From Actinomycetota bacterium (lineage in GTDB: Bacteria; Actinomycetota; Actinomycetes; Actinomycetales; Microbacteriaceae), in NCBI GenBank assembly GCA_009703545.1, contig WLFX01000056.1, positions 1 through 6,587 on the forward strand: a stretch of DNA of 6,587 bases, in the 5' to 3' direction. The stretch's first letter is position 1. The number at the start of each line of letters is the position of its first letter. Made by a program: the position numbers and the translations under genes. Positions 1 to 6,534 of this stretch are shown here, one piece after another. The notes under the pieces were generated by a model. The model was not told where the DNA came from. It made no database searches and saw nothing but the letters and a program-made list of their open reading frames with translations.

Positions 1-1521
1 ACCATCGCGCACGAAGGCAATGGGACCTGCATCCACTGCCTCGGGAGCTACGTGGCCGATACACAGTCCGGTTGTGCCGCCTGAGAATCGCCCGTCCGTC
101 AAGAGTAATACATCTTTACCGAGTCCCGCACCCTTGATTGCGGCCGTGATCGCGAGCATTTCGCGCATTCCCGGTCCTCCCTTGGGTCCTTCGTATCGAA
201 TGACAACGACGTCACCCGCGGTGATGTCGCCGTTGGTCAATGCGTCCATCGCGGCACGCTCGCGTTCGAATACTCGGGCTGGACCTTCGAACGTGGCCGC
301 GTCGAAACCGGCGGTCTTGACGACAGCGCCTTCTGGGGCGAACGACCCGTTGAGAATCGTGATGCCACCGGTTGCGTGGATCGGGTTGTCGAGCGTTCGA
401 AGTACCTCGCCATCCAACTCGTCCAAATTCATGTCGGCGAGATTTTCCGCCATGGTCTTGCCCGTGACAGTGAGTGCGTCGCCGTGCATCAGACCCGCGT
501 CAACGAGAGCCTTCATCAGAACGGGCAGTCCGCCGCGGCGGTCGACGTCGTTCATCACGTACTTGCCGAACGGTTTGAGGTCACCGAGGTGCGGAACCTT
601 CGCACCAATGCGGTTGAAGTCGTCGAGCGTGAGCGGCACTTCAGCTTCGTTTGCGATGGCGAGAAGGTGAAGGACAACGTTCGTCGAGCCCCCGAGTGCC
701 ATTGCTACGGCGATCGCATTTTCAAACGCCTTGATTGTGAGGATGTCGCGAACGGTCTGACCACGCTCGAGCATGCCGACAACCGCCTCGCCCGACCGGT
801 GCGCGAAATAATCACGCCGGCGGTCATACGATGCGGGTGACGCAGAGCCCGGCAGGCTCATTCCAAGAGCTTCGGCGACCGACGCCATGGTGTTGGCGGT
901 GTACATCCCGCCGCACGCGCCTTCACCTGGAGCGAACGCACATTCAATTCGTCGGGCGTCTTCGGCACTCATCTTGCCGGCTTTCACCGCACCGACCGCT
1001 TCGAACGAATCAATGATCGTGATGTCTTTTTCGGTGCCATCTTCCAATTTCACCCAGCCCGGAGCAATCGAGCCTGCGTAAAGGAAACAGCTCGCCAGGT
1101 CAAGACGAGCGGCGGCCATGAGCATGCCGGGGATGGACTTGTCACATCCGGCTAGGAGGACAGTTCCATCGAGGCGCTCGGCCTGAACCACGGTCTCGAC
1201 CGAATCGGCGATTACCTCTCGGGAAACGAGCGAGAAGTGCATCCCCTCGTGGCCCATTGAAATTCCGTCCGAAACCGAAATCGTACCGAACTGCAGAGGG
1301 TAACCTCCACCGGCGTGAACGCCTTCCTTGGCGGCCTGCGCGAGGCGGCCGAGCGACAAGTTACACGGTGTGATTTCATTCCACGAGCTCGCAATACCGA
1401 TCTGAGGTTTGTCCCAGTCAGCATCACCCATCCCGACTGCGCGAAGCATCCCGCGCGAGGTCGTCGCTTCGATTCCATCGGTGACGACCCGCGAGCGCGG
1501 TTTGCGGTCAATCTCAGTCAT
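1..1521 (-). CDS. ilvD: Dihydroxy-acid dehydratase, C-terminus cut by window edge
   Basis: Cytoplasmic enzyme that dehydrates 2,3-dihydroxy-isovalerate and 2,3-dihydroxy-3-methylvalerate to the 2-oxo acids, the step before the final transamination in valine and isoleucine synthesis. The 507 visible codons carry the family's marks in order: TPCN (Cys53), [11 protein letters not shown] (Asp85), AGCDKSIPG (Cys126, Lys128) and [12 protein letters not shown] (Cys203), the three cysteines being the expected Fe-S ligands; Lys128 is the position carbamylated in characterised enzymes. [12 protein letters not shown] near residues 472-483 holds the catalytic serine (Ser480). The family is usually about 560-570 residues, so roughly 55-60 are missing beyond position 1. 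The ATG at 1521 is fixed by an in-frame TAG four codons upstream and by AGGA seven bases before it. Every key residue in the visible part is intact. The gene is divergent from a small membrane-protein gene. The symbol is secure; the paralogous sugar-acid dehydratases (Edd and relatives) are less likely given the match along the whole length. Confidence 0.97.
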   Translation of the reverse strand, partial: MTEIDRKPRSRVVTDGIEATTSRGMLRAVGMGDADWDKPQIGIASSWNEITPCNLSLGRLAQAAKEGVHAGGGYPLQFGTISVSDGISMGHEGMHFSLVSREVIADSVETVVQAERLDGTVLLAGCDKSIPGMLMAAARLDLASCFLYAGSIAPGWVKLEDGTEKDITIIDSFEAVGAVKAGKMSAEDARRIECAFAPGEGACGGMYTANTMASVAEALGMSLPGSASPASYDRRRDYFAHRSGEAVVGMLERGQTVRDILTIKAFENAIAVAMALGGSTNVVLHLLAIANEAEVPLTLDDFNRIGAKVPHLGDLKPFGKYVMNDVDRRGGLPVLMKALVDAGLMHGDALTVTGKTMAENLADMNLDELDGEVLRTLDNPIHATGGITILNGSFAPEGAVVKTAGFDAATFEGPARVFERERAAMDALTNGDITAGDVVVIRYEGPKGGPGMREMLAITAAIKGAGLGKDVLLLTDGRFSGGTTGLCIGHVAPEAVDAGPIAFVRDG

Positions 1522-1543
1522 TCCTTTATCCTACAAACCATTG

Positions 1544-1564
1544 GTGCGCGAGCGCACTGTGCGC
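1544..1564. repeat. Alternating GTGCGC / GCGCAC / GTGCGC inverted repeats, candidate operator
   Basis: GTGCGC at 1544-1549, GCGCAC at 1552-1557 and GTGCGC at 1559-1564 form two overlapping perfect dyads that share the middle arm, with spacers of 2 and 1 bases. They sit in the 73-base spacer between divergent ilvD and the 61-residue protein gene, where a regulator could affect either. The two dyads could also form mutually exclusive hairpins in the small gene's leader RNA. The repeats are seen directly; the regulatory role is inference, and such GC-rich 6-mers can arise by chance. Confidence 0.4.
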
Positions 1565-1594
1565 GGGGGTATCGTTGTTGGCGGAGGTATCGTC

Positions 1595-1780
1595 ATGAAA
1601 AAGTTCCTGCTTAACGGCAGCTTTCTCAGTGCGATTTTTTCCGTTTTCGGGCTGGTCAAAGCGACAGTCTCCGGCAAACGCGACTGGAAACTAGCTCTGT
1701 TATGGGTTTCCTGGGTCGTGAGCCTCGTCGCGATTGTTGCGGCGATCACTGACCCCGACGACGACGAGTACACCGAATAG
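1595..1780 (+). CDS. Small membrane protein, 61 aa, unknown function
   Basis: I do not recognise the family. The protein has a basic N-terminus (MKKF) and two hydrophobic stretches, about residues 5-22 and 36-51, joined by a basic loop (SGKRDWK). It ends in a very acidic tail, DPDDDEYTE. This suggests a two-segment inner-membrane protein. The first stretch could alternatively be a signal or anchor sequence; there is no lipobox cysteine. The start at the ATG of MKKF is chosen because GGAGG at 1583-1587 lies seven bases upstream. The frame stays open further upstream, but that part is antisense to ilvD and its residues look like non-coding translation. A hairpin terminator follows directly. The gene is divergent from ilvD and convergent with the H1-like gene, so it appears to be transcribed alone. 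Confidence 0.75.
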   Translation: MKKFLLNGSFLSAIFSVFGLVKATVSGKRDWKLALLWVSWVVSLVAIVAAITDPDDDEYTE

Positions 1781-1790
1781 TTTTTGCATG

Positions 1791-1829
1791 AACGACGAAA
1801 GCCGACCCCGTGGAGTCGGCTTTCGCGTT
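1791..1829. terminator. Bidirectional hairpin terminator
   Basis: An 11-base perfect stem, CGAAAGCCGAC (1796-1806) with GTCGGCTTTCG (1815-1825), has an 8-base loop. It is extended by AACG (1791-1794) pairing with CGTT (1826-1829) across a single bulged A. It lies between the convergent ends of the small membrane-protein gene (stop at 1780) and the H1-like gene (stop at 1843), so it can serve both. Neither side has a long T run, which is common for actinobacterial terminators. Confidence 0.85.
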
Positions 1830-1840
1830 AATCAGTTCGG

Positions 1841-2329
1841 CTAGCGAAGCGCCTTGAGCAACTGAGGCTTCGACATCGTCGAGAATCCCGAGATCCCGCG
1901 TGACTTGGCCGCGGCACGAAGCTGTGCTACTGACCATGACGAATTGGGGGCGCCGGTGATGGCTTCTTTGACGCCAGCGGCAGCTTTGGTTGCGCTCGAC
2001 TTCACAGTCTTGCTGACGACCTTGGCCTCAGTGGCAACAGTCTTCGCGGCCTTGCTCGCGCGAGTCTGAGCGGTTTTCGCGGTTGCGGTGGCTTTCCGCG
2101 TAACATTCTTGGTCACGGATTTCGCTGTCTTTGTTGCCTTCTTGACAACCTTGGTGCCTTCGCGTTTTGCCTGGGCGGCGAGTTTGTTTACCTCGCGCGA
2201 AGCATCCTCGGCGAATTCGCCGGCGCGCTTGGCTGCGTCTGCGGCGAGATCACGAGCAGAGTCGGCGAGCTGGTCTGCTTTCTTGTCCGCACGCGACACC
2301 ATCTTGGAAAGGTTTTGGAAAAAACTCAT
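1841..2329 (-). CDS. Histone H1-like Lys/Ala-rich protein with C-terminal SAP/Rho-N-like motif
   Basis: This 162-residue protein has three parts. Residues 1-54 are Ala-rich with alternating acidic and basic residues (ADKKADQLADSARDLAADAAKRAG), likely a long amphipathic helix. Residues 55-121 are a Lys/Ala/Thr/Val-rich basic tract with 16 lysines and only two acidic residues, in KKATKTAKSVTKN-type repeats like eukaryotic H1 tails and bacterial H1-like proteins. Residues 132-162 (WSVAQLRAAAKSRGISGF, then SKPQLLKALR) match the helix-turn-helix pattern of SAP and Rho N-terminal nucleic-acid-binding motifs. The expected role is binding DNA or RNA in the nucleoid; that is inference from composition and the tail motif. 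The start is the ATG at 2329, with a modest AGGA ten bases upstream. The 100-base gap to the exporter gene upstream on the same strand suggests its own promoter, though I see no convincing one. Low-complexity Ala/Lys sequence could mislead, but an intact frame ending in a domain-like tail supports a real gene. Confidence 0.85.
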   Translation of the reverse strand: MSFFQNLSKMVSRADKKADQLADSARDLAADAAKRAGEFAEDASREVNKLAAQAKREGTKVVKKATKTAKSVTKNVTRKATATAKTAQTRASKAAKTVATEAKVVSKTVKSSATKAAAGVKEAITGAPNSSWSVAQLRAAAKSRGISGFSTMSKPQLLKALR

Positions 2330-2429
2330 GGAAACAACGTCCTAACTGGTTTGAGTGATTCGTGTGTGGGCAGTGAACCCAGCAACATCAGTTTAGGCAA
2401 TGTCGTCGGTAAAGTCGGGAATTCCACAG

Positions 2430-3056
2430 TTACGGCAACAACACGGTCACCGTGCCCAGGGTCGTCATCGCGATTCCTCCGATGGTTCGCATCGCAACAA
2501 CACGGCCCTCCGACTTTGCGAACCAGTCGCGAGCCGCCCCAGCGGACAGGGCATAAACCGCGTCACCGGAAATTCCGAAGACGACAAAGATGATGCTGAG
2601 TTCAACCATCTGCCAGACAATGGGTGTACCGCTCGATACGACGAACTGCGGGAATGCCGCAGAGAAAAACACGATGGTTTTCGGGTTCGCCAGGCCCACA
2701 AGAATGGATTCGCGTAGAACGTGTGAATTTCTTGGAGCAACCACCGGGGCTGTCAGGTCGAGACCGTCACGTCGATGGCGAATCGCGGTGATACCGAGAT
2801 AGATGAGAAAACCGGCACCGGCCAAACGGATGACGTGCATGAGAGTGTCGTTCGATTGGATGAGGACACCGAGGCCGACAGACACCGCGAGCGCCTGAAC
2901 AAGAACTCCGATTCCGTTTCCAACGACAGTAATGACGGCTCCGCGCTTCCCGAGGACCAGCGCGCGCGAAATCGCAAACATTACTGACGGCCCGGGTATT
3001 GCGATGATAACCATTGCGAACGCAATGAACGTGAGGACGTTCTCGATTGGGATCAC
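2430..3056 (-). CDS. LysE/RhtB-family amino-acid exporter
   Basis: A 208-residue inner-membrane protein of the LysE/RhtB translocator family, which exports amino acids or related small molecules. The family's N-terminal signature is present: IPGPSVMFAISRALVLGKRGA at about residues 20-40, with the Pro-Gly-Pro in the first helix. The second signature, GLANPKTIVFFSAAFPQF, is at 121-138. Length and hydrophobic layout (roughly six segments, with a basic loop IRHRRDG near 92-98) fit the family. Asp165 lies in the fifth segment (GDAVYAL), as is common in the family. The start is a GTG preceded by an in-frame TAG four codons upstream, so translation cannot begin further out. No clear Shine-Dalgarno precedes it. 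Together with the 33-base gap after the regulator's stop, this suggests translation is coupled to the regulator gene. The exported compound cannot be told from sequence; the neighbouring dehydrogenase and permease suggest a nitrogen compound. Confidence 0.93.
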   Translation of the reverse strand: MIPIENVLTFIAFAMVIIAIPGPSVMFAISRALVLGKRGAVITVVGNGIGVLVQALAVSVGLGVLIQSNDTLMHVIRLAGAGFLIYLGITAIRHRRDGLDLTAPVVAPRNSHVLRESILVGLANPKTIVFFSAAFPQFVVSSGTPIVWQMVELSIIFVVFGISGDAVYALSAGAARDWFAKSEGRVVAMRTIGGIAMTTLGTVTVLLP

Positions 3057-3089
3057 ACCAGCAGTCTAAGCCTGGCCGTCCAACGGAAG

Positions 3090-3692
3090 TCAGCCGCGGT
3101 CGCGGTTTGCTGTGGTCGTCGCCTCGCCGACAAGTGGGAGCGGAGGCGAAATGACCCACATGACCTGACTCTCGGTGGAGAGCGGGTTGAACCAGTTGTG
3201 AGGCGTCCGGGCTGAGAAGGTGGTCGAGTCGCCCGTGTTAAGAATTCGAATGTCCCCACCGACGTCGAGTGAAAGCTGGCCCTGCAAGACCACAACAAAA
3301 ATCGACTCGGCATCGAGCGTGTAGGCCCCGTCGGATCCGCCGCCGGGTTGCATCGTGGTGCGCATTACTTGCACCCATTTCTCGTCGTGCGGCGTGAGCA
3401 GATATTCCTGCAGATCAACTCCACCCATATATAGCGGAATGCCCCCGTGAACGATGGGTTCGTCGGGGTAGGTAAACAACGAACCGATAGAGATACCGAG
3501 GACCTCGCAAATTCGGAGGAGGACAGGGACGGAAACCCGTGTCTTTCCTCGCTCAGCAAGGCTGATGAACCCCTTCGTAACGCCCGCCTGTTTGGCGACA
3601 AAGGTCACAGATAAACCTTGAGCCAGGCGCGTGGAACGCAGTTTAGGGCCGACGTCTTCCATTCCGGCACGGTTCTCGTCGTTGAATGGCAT
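3090..3692 (-). CDS. XRE-family transcriptional regulator with C-terminal cupin sensor domain
   Basis: A 200-residue cytoplasmic DNA-binding protein. Residues about 15-72 are an XRE/Cro-type helix-turn-helix (VGPKLRSTRLAQGLSVTFVAKQAGVTKGFISLAERGKTRVSVPVLLRICEVLGI). Residues about 105-183 are a small cupin barrel, with LQGQLSLDVGG, NTGDSTTF and TPHNWFNP strands. This two-domain design is that of PuuR/SutR-like regulators, where the cupin senses a small molecule, often in amino-acid or polyamine metabolism. The first cupin motif lacks the usual histidines and keeps Glu129; His165 remains in the second, so the barrel may not bind metal. The start is uncertain. ATG 3692 is chosen for its distance to the helix-turn-helix. 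ATG 3662 (MEDVG) is nearly as good, ATG 3710 and the open frame to 3797 are possible, and none has a well-spaced Shine-Dalgarno. It is divergent from the dehydrogenase gene and is followed by the exporter. Confidence 0.92.
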   Translation of the reverse strand: MPFNDENRAGMEDVGPKLRSTRLAQGLSVTFVAKQAGVTKGFISLAERGKTRVSVPVLLRICEVLGISIGSLFTYPDEPIVHGGIPLYMGGVDLQEYLLTPHDEKWVQVMRTTMQPGGGSDGAYTLDAESIFVVVLQGQLSLDVGGDIRILNTGDSTTFSARTPHNWFNPLSTESQVMWVISPPLPLVGEATTTANRDRG

Positions 3693-3778
3693 GTCCCTAT
3701 TGTGTCCCATCGGCACCGACGAACAGCCCTCACGATGTTGCGGGGACCACACAACCGTTGCCATTCCGTGTCGTCGTT

Positions 3779-3815
3779 GTTTAATCGGATAAAACATGCC
3801 ACGATGTGGTTAAAC
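3779..3815. promoter_or_regulatory. Candidate operator: 17-bp palindrome plus half-site in the divergent control region
   Basis: GTTTAATCGGATAAAAC (3779-3795) is a dyad centred on G3787 in which 7 of 8 base pairs match. A further inverted half-site, GGTTAAAC, lies at 3808-3815, and between them CCAC-GAT-GTGG (3799-3809) forms another perfect dyad. The cluster lies about 85 bases upstream of the regulator's chosen start and about 50-85 bases upstream of the dehydrogenase ATG, the usual position for an autoregulated operator in a divergent locus. XRE regulators typically bind such AT-rich dyads. The palindromes are visible in the sequence; binding by this particular regulator is inferred. Confidence 0.6.
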
Positions 3816-3863
3816 GGCACCCGCCACGCACTACGCAGGCAAGACCGACATCGGAGTCCCCCA

Positions 3864-4958
3864 ATGAAGGCAGTCACATTCGACGGCACCAGCGTCGTCG
3901 TTACCGATGTCGACTTGGCCGAGCCACGCACCGGTGAGGTTCGTGTTCGAGTGACCGCCGCGGGTGTCTGTCACTCCGACCTCCATGTGATTCGTCGCGA
4001 ATGGGATGTGCCGTTGCCCCTGGTCATGGGACACGAAGGTTCCGGGATTGTCGACGCGGTCGGTGAGGGCGTGACCACACTGTCCGCTGGTGATCATGTC
4101 GTCCTGTCGTGGGTCCCCAACTGTGGAAAGTGCCGTTATTGCCTTCTCGGGCGGCCCGCCCAGTGCGAAATCGTCGCGAGCGTCGTCGCCCCCAACGGGG
4201 TCCTCTACGACGGAACGAGCCGCCTGTCCAAGCACGGTGAGGTCGTTCATCACTACCTCGGAGTTTCCTCATTCGCCGAAATGGTCGTTGTTCCTGAATC
4301 CGGAGCTATCAAGGTCCGCGACGACGCTCCTCTCGACGTCATCGCCCTCGTCGGGTGTGCGGTAGCCACGGGCGTCGGTGCGGTTCGTAACACCGCAAAC
4401 TTCGTCCACGGTTCAACCGCTGCGGTCATCGGGTGTGGAGGCGTCGGGCTCTCGGTGATTCAGGGAGCGCGCCTTGAAAAGGCCGGCATCGTCCTCGCTG
4501 TCGACATCGCGCAAGACAAACTCGACCTTGCCCGCAAACTTGGTGCGACCCACACACTTCTCGTGACCCCCAGCATGGATGTTCCTGCCGAGATGAAAGC
4601 GCTTGTTCCCCAAGGGCTGGACTATGTATTTGATGCAATTGGAAAAATTGTGACCACCGAGCAAGCCATCGCGGCGCTTGGACTTGGAGGAAGTGCTGTT
4701 GTCGTCGGCCTACCCCCGACCGGTCAGACCGCACAGTTCGATCCGCTCGTCCTGGCCGAAGCCGACCAGCGGATCCTCGGCTGCAACTACGGAAGCACCG
4801 TTCCCCAGCGCGATATCCCGCGTCTCGTCGACGAGCTCATGACCGGTGAGCTCGATCTCGAATCCATGATTTCGGCCCGTCGACCTCTCGACGAAGCCGA
4901 ATCGGCACTCGCTGATCTGAATTCGGGTGCCGCCCTGCGTCAGCTCTTGCTGCCGTAG
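3864..4958 (+). CDS. Zinc-dependent alcohol dehydrogenase (medium-chain MDR family)
   Basis: A 364-residue cytoplasmic NAD(P)-dependent oxidoreductase interconverting a primary or secondary alcohol and its aldehyde or ketone. Catalytic zinc ligands are Cys36 (GVCHSDLH), His57 with Glu58 (MGHEGSGIV) and Cys165 (LVGCAVATG). The structural zinc site has all four cysteines, Cys87, 90, 93 and 101 (NCGKCRYCLLGRPAQC). The Rossmann fold begins at VIGCGGVG (188-195), and Asp214 (VLAVDIA) favours NAD over NADP. A late GCNYGSTVPQRDIPRL stretch (307-321) resembles the class III-like branch of the family. The start at MKAVTFDG is set by homology and by GGAG at 3853-3856, seven bases upstream; the frame is open back to 3618, but that part overlaps the divergent control region and regulator. 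It is followed after 27 bases by the permease gene, indicating an operon. The substrate is unknown; an alcohol derived from the imported compound is the natural guess. Confidence 0.94.
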   Translation: MKAVTFDGTSVVVTDVDLAEPRTGEVRVRVTAAGVCHSDLHVIRREWDVPLPLVMGHEGSGIVDAVGEGVTTLSAGDHVVLSWVPNCGKCRYCLLGRPAQCEIVASVVAPNGVLYDGTSRLSKHGEVVHHYLGVSSFAEMVVVPESGAIKVRDDAPLDVIALVGCAVATGVGAVRNTANFVHGSTAAVIGCGGVGLSVIQGARLEKAGIVLAVDIAQDKLDLARKLGATHTLLVTPSMDVPAEMKALVPQGLDYVFDAIGKIVTTEQAIAALGLGGSAVVVGLPPTGQTAQFDPLVLAEADQRILGCNYGSTVPQRDIPRLVDELMTGELDLESMISARRPLDEAESALADLNSGAALRQLLLP

Positions 4959-4985
4959 CCATTTCACAACGGAGGAAACAACCAC

Positions 4986-6410
4986 ATGAGTACAACCAAA
5001 GACCACTCCGGCGGTTTGGCGCGACGTAGCGTCACCCCGTTTGAGGTTCTGGCACAGAGCGTCGCCAACATCGCGCCCAGTGCCGTAATCGCCTTCACCC
5101 CCATGTTCATGGCCGGCTCTGCCGGAAATGGTGCGTGGTTCTCGTTCGCCATCGGTATGGCACTCATTCTGCTTATCGCGCAGTCCATCACGTCGATTGC
5201 GCGTCGACGTGCCGGCGCCGGTTCTCTCTATTCCTTGATTCGCCCGGCAATTGGCGCAACCGGAAGCTTCGTCACCGGTTGGGGACTGTTTGTCGGAGCT
5301 GTCTGTATCGCGGCGGGGTCACTCGCTGGTGCGGGGTTCTTCGCCTCCGAGTTCTTGAAAGGCTTCGGTATCACGGCGTTCGACAGCATTACGGGTCAAA
5401 TCGTTCTTGACGCCCTGTTGCTCGCAGTTGCAATTTGGGTCACGATCTCGAGTGTTCGTATCGCTGCACGCGTCTCGGCCACCCTCGAGGTACTGTCCGT
5501 CATCGTGATCGTCGTCGTCCTCGTCATCGTTCTCGTCCAGAGCGGAAACATCATCGACATGAACCAGTTGAGCCTTAGTGGCGCAACGGTTGATGGAATG
5601 GTGTTCGCGGTCGTCCTCGCAATCCTTGGTTTTGTCGGATTCGAAAGCGCAGCATCGCTCGGTGAAGAAGCGGAAGATCCTTACCGCGCAATCCCCCGTG
5701 CAATTCGCGGCGGAGCGATTTTTGCCGGTGTACTCTATGTATTCGCAACGTACGCACAGGTCGCTGCGATTGAGGGTGGCGCCGCCGGCCTCGCCGCATC
5801 GGGCTCGCCCATGGATGCACTCGCCAAGCAGTATGGGCTCGATGGGTTCTTGCCGTTGCTCAACCTCGGCTTCACAGCGTCGTTCGTGGCTGTCGTCATG
5901 GCGTGTATTACTGTCGCCGGTCGCCTCATGTTCTCGTGGGGCAACGAAGGGATCTTCCCGAAAGCATTCGGAAAGGCACACGCCAAGTACCGCACGCCGG
6001 CGTACGCCATCCTATGGATGTTCCCGCTGGCGTTCATCCCGACCGCCTACGAATTGTCAATCGGAGAGGTTCCACTCAACATCACGACCTACATCGACAC
6101 GGTTGGTGTGTTCGGCTACATGATCGCCTACCTCCTGGTCTGCCTTTTCGCCCCTGTTTTCCTCAAGAAGGCGGGCGTCAAGCAGGTCGTCGTTACCCAG
6201 GTACTCGGAATCATCGGTGCCGTTGCCCTGGTTTACGTCTACTGGGTCAACATCGTTGGGACCGTCGAGCCGTTCAACCAATTGCCGGTCTGGTTCGCGG
6301 CCTCGATGATTGTTGGTCTCGGTTTCTTCTTCGTGGTTCGCGCGCGCAACCCCAAGGCTGCCGAAGCCGCGGGAACCTTTGCGGACGACAACACCGAGAA
6401 AGTTCAGTAA
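4986..6410 (+). CDS. APC-family amino acid/amine permease
   Basis: A 474-residue inner-membrane transporter of the amino acid-polyamine-organocation superfamily, normally a proton-coupled importer of amino acids, polyamines or ethanolamine-like amines. About twelve hydrophobic segments can be traced, roughly at 22-45, 51-72, 91-116, 140-158, 166-186, 205-225, 244-264, 288-312, 338-355, 370-393, 400-420 and 434-452. The diagnostic motif FVGFESAASLGEEAEDPYRAIPRAI lies at 216-240, after segment 6. The unwound first helix, NIAPSAVIAFTP (28-39), is also typical. The N-terminus (STTKDHSGGLARRSVTPFEV) and the acidic, Ala-rich C-terminus appear cytoplasmic. The ATG at 4986 has GGAGG at 4971-4975, ten bases upstream. 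It lies 27 bases after the dehydrogenase stop and is followed by a strong terminator, so it ends the operon. The substrate cannot be assigned; pairing with an alcohol dehydrogenase makes an amino alcohol or a hydroxylated amino acid worth considering. Confidence 0.94.
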   Translation: MSTTKDHSGGLARRSVTPFEVLAQSVANIAPSAVIAFTPMFMAGSAGNGAWFSFAIGMALILLIAQSITSIARRRAGAGSLYSLIRPAIGATGSFVTGWGLFVGAVCIAAGSLAGAGFFASEFLKGFGITAFDSITGQIVLDALLLAVAIWVTISSVRIAARVSATLEVLSVIVIVVVLVIVLVQSGNIIDMNQLSLSGATVDGMVFAVVLAILGFVGFESAASLGEEAEDPYRAIPRAIRGGAIFAGVLYVFATYAQVAAIEGGAAGLAASGSPMDALAKQYGLDGFLPLLNLGFTASFVAVVMACITVAGRLMFSWGNEGIFPKAFGKAHAKYRTPAYAILWMFPLAFIPTAYELSIGEVPLNITTYIDTVGVFGYMIAYLLVCLFAPVFLKKAGVKQVVVTQVLGIIGAVALVYVYWVNIVGTVEPFNQLPVWFAASMIVGLGFFFVVRARNPKAAEAAGTFADDNTEKVQ

Positions 6411-6427
6411 CTGATCTAATCGCATTC

Positions 6428-6461
6428 GTGTGCCCGGGCCATTCGGTCCGGGCACACTTTT
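6428..6461 (+). terminator. Rho-independent terminator of the dehydrogenase-permease operon
   Basis: A 13-base-pair GC-rich stem, GTGTGCCCGGGCC (6428-6440) with GGTCCGGGCACAC (6445-6457), has an ATTC loop, one G-U wobble and a following TTTT. It starts 18 bases after the permease stop, marking the operon end and separating it from the partial gene at the right edge. Confidence 0.93.
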
Positions 6462-6534
6462 GTGTACGTCGAGAACATTCTGAAAGATTTCGTGTTGCCG
6501 TGACATAGTCAAGGTAGGTCACAAAGGAGCCCCG

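Noticed and set aside
20..840. Plus-strand open frames of 216 and 154 residues
   Set aside because: They lie wholly antisense to ilvD, whose minus-strand frame carries all catalytic motifs. Their Ser/Pro/Arg-rich composition is that of a shadow frame in GC-rich DNA.
2330..2429. Promoter and terminator in the gap between the exporter and H1-like genes
   Set aside because: TTGCCT and TTCACT at 17-base spacing are too weak to call, and no hairpin strong enough for a terminator is visible; only short dyads such as GGAATTCC occur.
3693..3797. N-terminal extension of the XRE-cupin regulator (35 extra residues)
   Set aside because: The frame is open but would run through the candidate operator, and regulators of this type usually begin shortly before the helix-turn-helix.
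3618..3863. N-terminal extension of the dehydrogenase (82 extra residues)
   Set aside because: It overlaps the regulator gene and the divergent control region. Family homology and a well-spaced GGAG both place the start at 3864.
5319..5981. Minus-strand open frame of 220 residues with an Asp/Glu-rich run
   Set aside because: It is antisense to the permease. The acidic run is the reverse complement of the Val/Ile codons of a membrane segment.
6466..6486. SOS-box-like sequence around GAGAACATTCTG
   Set aside because: The right half does not complete the actinobacterial SOS palindrome (GAAC paired with GTTC is absent).
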